From the NCBI GenBank assembly GCA_025934455.1, contig JAICYA010000177.1, positions 1-5,074 of the forward strand: 5,074 nucleotides of DNA, in the 5' to 3' direction. The DNA comes from Rudaea sp. Its GTDB lineage: Bacteria; Pseudomonadota; Gammaproteobacteria; Xanthomonadales; Rhodanobacteraceae. Positions 1 through 5,074 of the stretch are shown here, one piece after another. Below the pieces are notes generated by a model that did no database searches, was not told the DNA's origin, and saw only the letters and a list, made by a program, of their open reading frames with translations. A program made the position numbers and the translations under genes. Each line of letters starts with the position of its first letter. Position 1 is the first letter of the stretch.

Positions 1-323
1 CGTTCGGCCAGCACGTAACTGTCAGGATAGGTGTCCAGCGTTTCCGCGATGGCCTGCGGCGTGCGCGTGCCCGGCAGCAGGTTCGACTGGCCGGCTACGG
101 CGGCGGCACAAAATGAAACGATGAAGCGATAGCGGTCGTCGCACAGGTTCACGACGTGGCGTGCCGACGGCAACCGTGTGGCCAGCGCGCCGACCTCGGC
201 CAGGAATAGGCCCGCGCTTACGGCTTTGTCTTCGCGCCAGGCGAGGATGCGCGACACATCCGCATCGGCCAGCAATGGCAACGCAGGCGGTGAAGCAGCA
301 TGGATTCCAACGACCGCAGACAC
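1..323 (-). CDS. AMP-dependent acyl/aryl ligase, N-terminal part (cut by left edge)
   Basis: The frame runs open from a GTG at 321-323 to the left edge, giving 107 residues plus a partial codon; there is no ATG near the start. The start is chosen because a purine-rich Shine-Dalgarno sequence (GGGGGAGGG) sits just upstream in the 12-nt gap after the tsaC stop. Visible features are an early Ala-Trp-Arg (residues 28-30), the segment VVNLCDDRYRF (57-67), then FCAAAVAGQSNLLPGTRTP (71-89) and DTYPDSYVLAE (97-107). This pattern (NLC-DRY-F, GQ-NLLP-RTP) matches, from memory, the N-terminal subdomain of the AMP-binding ligases found in aryl-polyene and xanthomonadin pigment clusters, which adenylate an aromatic or acyl acid and load it on a carrier protein. 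The ATP-binding P-loop-like motif and the C-terminal lid lie outside the window, so substrate and activity cannot be judged. It is likely cotranscribed with tsaC. Confidence is high that it codes, moderate for the family, low for a pigment role. Confidence 0.72.
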   Translation of the reverse strand, partial: MSAVVGIHAASPPALPLLADADVSRILAWREDKAVSAGLFLAEVGALATRLPSARHVVNLCDDRYRFIVSFCAAAVAGQSNLLPGTRTPQAIAETLDTYPDSYVLAE

Positions 324-335
324 GTTCCCTCCCCC
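324..335 (-). promoter_or_regulatory. Shine-Dalgarno sequence deciding the GTG start of the ligase
   Basis: On the minus strand the 12 nt between the tsaC TGA and the ligase GTG read GGGGGAGGGAAC. The GGAG/GAGG core lies about 5-8 nt before the GTG. It is the only clear ribosome binding site in the window and is the main reason for choosing GTG at 321-323 as start. A transcript that reads through tsaC would carry it. Confidence 0.7.
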
Positions 336-893
336 TCAAGTCCGGATCTGTTCTCCGCTGATCGCGTCGCGGATCGGGGTTGGCCGCTCCTGGCCGCCAA
401 CTGCGCCGTCGAGAATATAACCGAGTTGATCGCCGAAGGCGCTGCGTACCTGCGCCGCCGTGCGCGCCGGCGGCTCGCCGTGGCGGTTGGCGCTGGTCGA
501 CACCAGCGCACCACCGAACGCGCGGCACAGCGCGGCAGCGAGCGGGTGCGCGGTCACGCGCAGGGCGATGCCGGCGTGACTGCCAGCGATCCAGTCCGGT
601 ACGCAAGCGGCACGCGGAAAGATCCAGGTGTGCGGGCCGGGCCAGGTTGCGCGCGCACGCGCCAGCGCCTCCGCAGGCACGTGCGCGAGGTCGATATACT
701 TTTCCACTTGGGCGAAATCCGCGGCGATCAGCAGCACGCCCTGGGTGGGCGGACGCTGCTTGAGCTCGAATACGTGCTCGAAAGCGGCACGATCGTGCGG
801 ATCGCAGCCGAGGCCGTAGACCGCCTCGGTCGGATAAGCGACGACACCGCCGGATCGCAGCGCCGTTGCCGCCGCTTGCAGTGCCGCATCCAT
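336..893 (-). CDS. tsaC: L-threonylcarbamoyladenylate synthase TsaC (YrdC/Sua5 family)
   Basis: A 185-residue cytoplasmic protein, close to the roughly 190 residues of E. coli TsaC and without the extra C-terminal Sua5 domain. The family makes threonylcarbamoyl-AMP from threonine, bicarbonate and ATP; TsaB/D/E then transfer it to A37 of ANN-decoding tRNAs (t6A). Motifs seen are PTEAVYGLGCD (21-31), the basic pair Lys45/Arg47 in LKQRP, WPGPHTW (84-90), STSAN (132-136) and the C-terminal IRD (174-176), all expected in the YrdC fold that binds ATP and threonine. The start at 891-893 is chosen because MDAALQ begins the fold at the usual distance before PTEAVYGLG. The open frame extends upstream to 941, but that adds 16 basic residues overlapping topA with no family support. 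The start lies 4 nt after the topA stop with no clear Shine-Dalgarno, which suggests translational coupling to topA. Confidence 0.95.
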   Translation of the reverse strand: MDAALQAAATALRSGGVVAYPTEAVYGLGCDPHDRAAFEHVFELKQRPPTQGVLLIAADFAQVEKYIDLAHVPAEALARARATWPGPHTWIFPRAACVPDWIAGSHAGIALRVTAHPLAAALCRAFGGALVSTSANRHGEPPARTAAQVRSAFGDQLGYILDGAVGGQERPTPIRDAISGEQIRT

Positions 894-897
894 CGTT

Positions 898-3375
898 TCA
901 GGTCGCGGGTGCTTTCGCGCGCGGGGCGGCCTTTTTGGCAACAGGCTTCTTCGCCGCGGCCTTTTTGGCAGGAGTCTTCTTCGCGGCCGCTTTCTTCGTT
1001 GCGGCCTTTTTCGCCGGCGTGGTACTTGCCTTCGCGGCGGACTTGGCCGGCGCGCCTTTCGCCGCCTTGCCGAAGCGTCCGCGCTTGGGTCGCAGCGGAG
1101 CCGCGGCGAGCAGTTCGGCGCACTCGGCTTCGGTCAGCGAGGCCGGTTCGCGATCTTTCGGAATGCGCGCGTTCTTCTCGCCGTCGGTGATGTAGGGACC
1201 ATATTGGCCGCGCAGGACCTGAATCGCGCCCTCGCGGAAACTCGCGATCACGCGATTGCGCAGCGCCTCGGCTTTCTCGTGCAGCACTTCCTTGGCGCGC
1301 GCCAGTTCGATCGTGTACGGATCGTCGGGCGGTTTGATCGACGCGTAGGTTTTGCCGTGCTTGACGAACGGGCCGAAGCGGCCGATGCCGACGCTGATGG
1401 GTTCACCATCGTCCGCTTGGCCGAGATCGCGTGGCAACTTGAACAAGTGCAGCGCGTCTTCGAGCGAGATCGTATGGATGCTCTGGCCTGGGCGCAGCGA
1501 GGCGAAGCGCTTTTTCTCGTCGTCGCGACCGCCGATCTGGGCCATCGGCCCATAGCGGCCCAGGCGCACGGACACCGGCTTGCCGGAGGCGGGATCTTCG
1601 CCAAGCACGCGCTCGCCGCCGGCTTCGCCGCGATCCACGGTTTCGATTTTTTCCGCGACCAGCGACTTGAACGGCGTCCAGAACTTGCGCAGCAGCGGCA
1701 CCCAGTCTTCCTCGCCGCGTGATACCGCGTCGAGTTCGTCCTCGAGTTTCGCGGTGAAGTCATAATCCACGTACTGGGTGAAATGGCCGGCCAGGAACTT
1801 CGCCACGGCGCGGCCGACATCGGTCGGGCGGAAGCGACGCGAATCGAGCAGCACGTACTCGCGGTTGAGCAGGGTCTGGATGATGCTGGCGTAGGTCGAC
1901 GGCCGGCCGATGCCGTATTCCTCCAGCGTCTTGACCAGCGAGGCTTCCGAATAACGCGGCGGCGGCTCGGTGAAATGCTGATCGGCCAGCACCTGCGCGA
2001 GCGGGATGGCCTCGCCGACTTTCATCGCCGGCAGCTTGCGGTTCTCGTCTTCTTCCTCTACGGCCTTTGCGTCGCGGCCTTCCTCGTACACGGCAAGGAA
2101 TCCCGGGTCGACCACGGTAGTGCCGCTGGCGCGGAACGTGGAATCGCCACCGGCATCGAAATCGACCGAAACCGTGTTCAGCGTCGCGTGCTGCATCTGG
2201 CTGGCGACCGCGCGCTTCCAGATCAGATCGTAGAGCTTGCGTTGATCGTCGTTGAGGAAGCCGGCCATGCTGGCCGGCGTATGCAGCGCCGAGGTCGGGC
2301 GGATCGCCTCGTGCGCTTCCTGCGCGTTCTTGGATTTGGCGCGGTAGAGATGCGGGTGCTCGGGCAGTGCGCGCGCGCCGTAGTCGCGTGCGATGACCTT
2401 GCGGATTTCCGCGATCGCGTCGTTGGCCAGGCTCACCGAATCGGTACGCATGTAGGTGATCAGGCCCACCGTGCCCTCGTCGCCGAGCGCGACGCCTTCG
2501 TACAGGCCTTGCGCGAGGCGCATGGTGCGACTGGTCGAGAATCCCAGCTTGCGCGCGGCCTCCTGCTGCAGCGTCGAGGTGGTGAACGGCGGCGCGGGAC
2601 GGCGCTTGCGTTCCTTGGACTGCACCTCGCTGACGATCAACCGTCCCTGTGCGGATTTGATCAGTCCGTCGCGTGCCGCGTGTGCGTCGGTTTCGTTGGT
2701 CAGGTCGAACTGCTCGAACTTCTTGCCGCGCAGGCGGGTCAGGCGCGCGGCGAAGCGCTGCACCGGATGCGCGCAGTCGGCTTCGATGCTCCAGTATTCG
2801 CGCGCCTTGAACGCTTCGATTTCTTCCTCGCGCTCGACGATCTTGCGCAGCGCCGGCGATTGCACGCGTCCGGCCGACAGACCACGCTGCACCTTGCGCC
2901 ACAGCACCGGCGACAGGTTGAAGCCGACCAGGTAATCGAGCGCACGCCGCGCCTGCTGCGCGTTGACGAGATCCAGCGACAATTCGCGCGGATGCGCGAC
3001 GGCATCCTGGATCGCGTGCGGCGTGATCTCGCTGAATACCACGCGGTGCACCTGTTTGCCGTCGAGCAGCTTGTGCTGCTTGAGGATTTCGGCGATGTGC
3101 CAGGAAATCGCCTCGCCTTCGCGGTCCAGGTCGGTAGCCAGATACAGCGCTTGCGCGCCCTTGGCAGCCTTGACGATGGCGTCGACGTGCTTTTCGTTCT
3201 TGTCGATCAGCTCGTAGTGCATCGCGAAGTCGCGGTCGGTGTCGACCGCGCCTTCCTTCGGTTTCAGGTCGCGGACATGACCGTAGGAAGCCAGGACCTG
3301 GAAGTCCTTGCCGAGGTATTTATTGATCGTCTTGGCCTTGGCAGGCGATTCGACGATGAGCAGATTCTTGGCCAT
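898..3375 (-). CDS. topA: DNA topoisomerase I (type IA), lysine-rich tail
   Basis: An 825-residue type IA topoisomerase that relaxes negative supercoils by a 5'-phosphotyrosine intermediate. The N-terminal Toprim domain (about 3-115) shows Glu9 in LLIVES and the metal-binding Asp82/Asp84/Glu86 in TDLDREGE. The catalytic tyrosine is Tyr308 in GLITYMRTDS. Further family motifs are HEAIRPT (355-361) and SEASLVKTLEEYGIGRPST (476-494). The C-terminal part has three repeats with GRYGP (606-610), GRFGPF (665-670) and GQYGPY (723-728), of the TopA C-terminal repeat type. No Cys4 zinc fingers are present, unlike E. coli TopA. The last 60 or so residues (about 764-825) are a low-complexity Lys/Ala/Pro tail, probably disordered and DNA-binding. 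The start MAKNLLIVES is the conserved family start, although no strong Shine-Dalgarno precedes it. It is followed after 4 nt by tsaC. The reading frame is intact. Confidence 0.98.
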   Translation of the reverse strand: MAKNLLIVESPAKAKTINKYLGKDFQVLASYGHVRDLKPKEGAVDTDRDFAMHYELIDKNEKHVDAIVKAAKGAQALYLATDLDREGEAISWHIAEILKQHKLLDGKQVHRVVFSEITPHAIQDAVAHPRELSLDLVNAQQARRALDYLVGFNLSPVLWRKVQRGLSAGRVQSPALRKIVEREEEIEAFKAREYWSIEADCAHPVQRFAARLTRLRGKKFEQFDLTNETDAHAARDGLIKSAQGRLIVSEVQSKERKRRPAPPFTTSTLQQEAARKLGFSTSRTMRLAQGLYEGVALGDEGTVGLITYMRTDSVSLANDAIAEIRKVIARDYGARALPEHPHLYRAKSKNAQEAHEAIRPTSALHTPASMAGFLNDDQRKLYDLIWKRAVASQMQHATLNTVSVDFDAGGDSTFRASGTTVVDPGFLAVYEEGRDAKAVEEEDENRKLPAMKVGEAIPLAQVLADQHFTEPPPRYSEASLVKTLEEYGIGRPSTYASIIQTLLNREYVLLDSRRFRPTDVGRAVAKFLAGHFTQYVDYDFTAKLEDELDAVSRGEEDWVPLLRKFWTPFKSLVAEKIETVDRGEAGGERVLGEDPASGKPVSVRLGRYGPMAQIGGRDDEKKRFASLRPGQSIHTISLEDALHLFKLPRDLGQADDGEPISVGIGRFGPFVKHGKTYASIKPPDDPYTIELARAKEVLHEKAEALRNRVIASFREGAIQVLRGQYGPYITDGEKNARIPKDREPASLTEAECAELLAAAPLRPKRGRFGKAAKGAPAKSAAKASTTPAKKAATKKAAAKKTPAKKAAAKKPVAKKAAPRAKAPAT
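931..1020 (-). repeat. Tandem 30-bp repeats encoding the basic tail of TopA
   Basis: Three consecutive 30-bp units (931-960, 961-990, 991-1020) encode AAAKKPVAKK, AAAKKTPAKK and TPAKKAATKK, residues 786-815 of TopA. The first two units match at 25 of 30 bases by eye; the third is more diverged. The repeat is in frame with the gene, so unit loss or gain would change only the tail length. Similar PAKKA-type repeats occur in histone H1-like bacterial proteins. Confidence 0.75.
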
Positions 3376-3399
3376 GCGAGTGCCGTCTATAGATGCAAT

Positions 3400-3420
3400 G
3401 GGCCCGGTTCGACCGGGCCC
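3400..3420. terminator. GC-rich hairpin between dprA and topA
   Basis: A perfect 9-bp inverted repeat (GGGCCCGGT / ACCGGGCCC) with a TCG loop. On the plus strand it is followed at once by TTCTTATTT, a fair U-tract, so it resembles an intrinsic terminator for transcription against the genes. On the minus strand the following bases (ATTGCATCT) are a poor U-tract, while an A-rich stretch precedes the stem. It could be an inefficient dprA terminator, a bar to antisense transcription out of topA, or a structure in the topA leader. Confidence 0.55.
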
Positions 3421-3430
3421 TTCTTATTTC

Positions 3431-3461
3431 AGTGTGCCCACAGGTTTGGGCTTGGTGTCAA
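3431..3461 (-). promoter_or_regulatory. Candidate topA promoter
   Basis: On the minus strand a perfect -35 hexamer TTGACA (3461-3456) begins 13 nt after the dprA stop. A weak -10, CACACT (3436-3431), follows at a 19-nt spacing, longer than the ideal 17. Transcription from it would start near 3424, ahead of the hairpin at 3400-3420, giving topA a leader of about 50 nt. An alternative -10 is TATAGA (3391-3386), close to the ATG, but without a recognisable -35. The assignment is by eye only. Confidence 0.4.
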
Positions 3462-3474
3462 GCATGCATGTTCT

Positions 3475-4596
3475 TCAACGTCGCGCATAACGCCCGTTTT
3501 CGGCAGTCACGGCGCCATCGAGTTCAAGCACGAGCAACATCGAGGACAGGGCCGCGGCAGGCAGCCCGGTGCGCCCGACGAGTTCATCGAGCGCCGCCGG
3601 ATCGGCGCCCAGTGCGCCGAGCAGACGCTGATAATCCGGATCGCGTTGTGTTGCGGCGGACACCGGTGCCGGCGCGCTGGGTGCGTCAAGGCGTCGGCGC
3701 AGGCCTTCGGCGAGCAAGCCGCCGAGGCCGCGCAATTCCTCGATCACTTCCTCGGCGGTTTCCACCAGTTTCGCGCCGTCGCGGATGAGCTTGTGGCAGC
3801 CGCGCGCAAGCGGCGAATGGATCGAGCCGGGCAGGGCGAAGACTTCGCGGCCGGCGTCGGCGGCCAGGCGCGCCGTGATCAGCGATCCGGAATTCAGTCC
3901 CGCTTCCACCACCAGCGCACCCAGGCTCAGGCCCGCGATCAGGCGGTTGCGGCGTGGAAAATTCTCGGGTTTGCCGGGCGTGCCGGGTGGAAATTCCGAA
4001 ACCAGCGCGCCGTGCGCCGCGATGCGTTCGGCCAAGTCGCGGTGCTGGCGCGGATAGACCAGGTCCGGCCCGGTGCCGAGCACGGCGATGGTCTTGCCGC
4101 CGCCTTCCAGCGCGCCCTCGTGCGCGGCGCCGTCGACACCCTCCGCAAGTCCGCTGGTGACCGTGTTGCCGGCTTGCGCGAAGGCCTTGGCAAAGGCTCG
4201 CGCGTTCGCCAATCCCCCGGCGCTGGCACTGCGCGCGCCGACGATGGCGATCTGTGCCGACCACAAACAGGCCGGATTGCCAGCCACGAACAACGCGGCC
4301 GGTGGGTTGGCCGCGTCGCGTAGCAGGGCCGGAAAGTCTTCGCTGGTGGCGACAATCAAATGATGATCCGGTGCGGCGAGCCAGGCGAGGTCGCGTTCGA
4401 TCGCGGCTGCGTCCGGTGCAGCCAGCCAGGCGCGCGCTTCCGCGCCCACGCGTGCGTCGCGCGCAGCGGCTGCCTGTGCGCTGGCCGCGCTGCCGTGCCG
4501 TCCGACGAGTTCGCGCACGGCGGACGCGCCCAGCCCCGGCGCGCGCAGCAGCGCCAGCCAGGCGCGGGTTTCGTCGGTGGGCATTTCGAGCGGCAT
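3475..4596 (-). CDS. dprA: DNA-processing protein DprA (Smf), competence
   Basis: A 373-residue cytoplasmic protein of natural transformation; DprA binds incoming single-stranded DNA, protects it and loads RecA. The N-terminal part has a helix-hairpin-helix-like LLRAPGLGASAVREL (16-30). The central Rossmann-like DprA fold shows IVGARSAS (118-125), TSGLAEGVDGAAHEGAL (147-163), a GTG loop (174-176), YPRQH (181-185), SEFPPGTP (200-207), FPRRNRLIAGLS (213-224), SGSLITA (236-242) and EVFALPGSI (251-259). A short winged-helix domain (about 320-373) ends the protein, as in full-length family members. Start choice is uncertain: ATG at 4594-4596 or the ATG at 4582-4584 (MPTDETRAW, 369 residues); neither has a clear Shine-Dalgarno. 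An ATG at 4624-4626 lies inside the terminator arm region and is unlikely. The frame is intact, so competence processing may be functional. Confidence 0.96.
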   Translation of the reverse strand: MPLEMPTDETRAWLALLRAPGLGASAVRELVGRHGSAASAQAAAARDARVGAEARAWLAAPDAAAIERDLAWLAAPDHHLIVATSEDFPALLRDAANPPAALFVAGNPACLWSAQIAIVGARSASAGGLANARAFAKAFAQAGNTVTSGLAEGVDGAAHEGALEGGGKTIAVLGTGPDLVYPRQHRDLAERIAAHGALVSEFPPGTPGKPENFPRRNRLIAGLSLGALVVEAGLNSGSLITARLAADAGREVFALPGSIHSPLARGCHKLIRDGAKLVETAEEVIEELRGLGGLLAEGLRRRLDAPSAPAPVSAATQRDPDYQRLLGALGADPAALDELVGRTGLPAAALSSMLLVLELDGAVTAENGRYARR

Positions 4597-4602
4597 GGCG
4601 CG

Positions 4603-4608
4603 AGTGTA
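4603..4608 (-). promoter_or_regulatory. Candidate -10 element of a dprA promoter
   Basis: On the minus strand TACACT (4 of 6 matches to TATAAT) ends 6 nt before the first plausible dprA ATG (4596). The region 17 nt further upstream is the terminator arm and has no recognisable -35. If the element is real, transcription would start at or next to the A of that ATG, giving a leaderless or nearly leaderless mRNA. Confidence 0.35.
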
Positions 4609-4625
4609 GCGGATGCGCAAATGCA

Positions 4626-4649
4626 AACGGCGCGGAGATCCGCGCCGTT
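4626..4649 (-). terminator. Intrinsic terminator of the LysM-type gene
   Basis: A perfect 10-bp stem (AACGGCGCGG / CCGCGCCGTT) closes a 4-nt loop. On the minus strand it starts 23 nt after the stop of the LysM-type gene and runs into a moderately U-rich stretch, TTTGCATTTG counting the last base of the stem. The stem strength and position fit rho-independent termination, although the U-tract is broken. It separates the upstream gene from dprA. Confidence 0.65.
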
Positions 4650-4672
4650 CGACTCAAGAATTCCTTGATGCG

Positions 4673-5074
4673 TCAGGTATGGTCGGGATCGTAGAGCTTG
4701 TCGCCCAGATGCACCGGTCGGATGCCATCCATGATCAGGCCGTAGCTGACGCGGTCGAAGGTGCGGAAGATCATGGCGTGGCCGATGTATTCCTCCGGCA
4801 ATTGCACCTTGGCATCGTCAGGATGGAAGAAGCGCTTGACGCTGCCGTCGGGATAATCGCTGCGATCCGTGACCACGTCGCCCGGGTGGAAGATCGAGAA
4901 CGTCTGGCCATTCTCCACGCCGTCCGCGGCGCCGCCGGAGAGCGCCACCACCTGCAGGCGGCCGACCGCGTTCAGCGCGTCGGCGAAGGCGACCACGCGC
5001 ATGCCCGGCGGCACCTGCTTGGGCGCGTGCGGCACGTACTGGAAATCGAACTGGCGGCTTTCCGGCGGCAGCAC
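4673..5074 (-). CDS. LysM-family envelope protein, C-terminal part (cut by right edge)
   Basis: The frame is open from the right edge to a TGA at 4673-4675, showing 133 residues plus the stop. The first visible codon is GTG, but nothing marks it as a start and the gene almost surely continues to the right. Recognisable stretches are VPPGMRVVAFADALNAVG, VVALSGGAADGVENGQTFSIF, and near the end MIFRTFDRVSYGLIMDG. From memory these match the C-terminal region of proteins annotated as LysM peptidoglycan-binding domain-containing that stand upstream of dprA in Xanthomonadales and Betaproteobacteria. The GAADGVENGQ segment resembles the small beta-barrel motif of envelope proteins. No LysM repeat is in the visible part, so the name rests on neighbourhood and C-terminal likeness. 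The exact function is unknown; a role at the cell wall is inferred. A terminator follows the stop. Confidence 0.75.
   Translation of the reverse strand: MLPPESRQFDFQYVPHAPKQVPPGMRVVAFADALNAVGRLQVVALSGGAADGVENGQTFSIFHPGDVVTDRSDYPDGSVKRFFHPDDAKVQLPEEYIGHAMIFRTFDRVSYGLIMDGIRPVHLGDKLYDPDHT

Larger units (their letters stand above)
3376..3474. other. 99-bp dprA-topA intergenic region, no smg gene
   Basis: This short gap is the only non-coding stretch between dprA and topA. On the minus strand it holds a TTGACA hexamer (3461-3456), an inverted repeat (3400-3420) and a TATAGA element (3391-3386). It is too short for the smg (DUF494, about 150 residues) gene that often sits here in related bacteria, and I see no remnant of one. 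Confidence 0.8.

Noticed and set aside
100..140. A suspected frameshift in the ligase near RYRF
   Set aside because: Re-reading the junction showed a continuous frame (RYRFIVSFCAAAVAGQ); the apparent shift came from skipping bases while reading.
22..606. A 194-codon minus-strand frame overlapping tsaC and the ligase
   Set aside because: It is Arg/Ala-rich in an alternate frame. The GTG-started frame in 1-323 and the TsaC frame both carry family motifs and explain the region.
894..941. An upstream start for tsaC adding 16 residues
   Set aside because: The extension is basic, overlaps the TopA tail and has no counterpart in the family; the ATG at 891-893 gives the normal length.
905..1020. 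A CRISPR-like or mobile repeat array
   Set aside because: The 30-bp units are directly adjacent, in frame and encode the Lys/Ala tail of TopA; there are no spacers and no palindromic repeat.
300..1190. A 296-codon plus-strand frame opposite tsaC and the topA tail
   Set aside because: The product is Arg-rich and low in complexity with no family motif, while the opposite strand carries clear TsaC and TopA sequence.
3461..3470. GCATGCATG palindrome as an operator
   Set aside because: It is short, overlaps the space just after the dprA stop and has no second copy or known match; not enough to claim a site.
1783..4323. An 846-codon open frame on the plus strand opposite topA and dprA
   Set aside because: It spans two well-identified genes and their gap, shows no recognisable motif and is rich in Arg/Ala/Gly. 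It is the usual mirror frame of GC-rich genes with strong third-position bias.

Overview
The window is a compact, GC-rich chromosomal housekeeping segment in which every supported gene lies on the minus strand, so transcription runs from right to left. The gene set fits a gammaproteobacterium, most likely of the Xanthomonadales (Rhodanobacter/Dyella/Xanthomonas relatives). This rests on three things: the order LysM-type protein - dprA - topA - tsaC, a topoisomerase I without zinc fingers but with a lysine/alanine-rich tail, and a downstream AMP-ligase resembling those of aryl-polyene (xanthomonadin-type) pigment loci. The order placement is from memory of gene neighbourhoods, not from a search; a betaproteobacterium cannot be strictly excluded.

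Layout from right to left, in the direction of transcription: (1) 5074-4673, the C-terminal part of a cell-envelope-type protein usually annotated as LysM domain-containing, cut by the right edge. (2) 4672-4597, a 76-bp gap with a strong hairpin terminator followed by a -10-like element. (3) 4596-3475, dprA, the DNA-processing protein of natural transformation. (4) 3474-3376, a 99-bp gap with a consensus -35 hexamer and a 9-bp GC hairpin. (5) 3375-898, topA, DNA topoisomerase I. (6) 893-336, tsaC, threonylcarbamoyl-AMP synthase, starting 4 nt after the topA stop. (7) 323 to the left edge, the N-terminal part of an AMP-dependent acyl/aryl ligase with a GTG start and a good Shine-Dalgarno sequence, 12 nt after tsaC.

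Functionally, topA, tsaC and the ligase look like one transcription unit because of their very short spacing. dprA probably has its own promoter just after the terminator of the upstream gene. DprA loads RecA on incoming single-stranded DNA, TopA relaxes negative supercoils, and TsaC starts the t6A37 tRNA modification. They do not form one pathway; the linkage is a conserved neighbourhood, parallel to the E. coli dprA-smg-yrdD-tsaC cluster.

I find no mobile element, CRISPR array, RNA gene or novel defence-like system. The points worth a second look are the absence of an smg (DUF494) gene between dprA and topA, the repeat-encoded basic tail of TopA, the possibly leaderless dprA start, the oddly oriented hairpin before topA, and the edge-truncated ligase.
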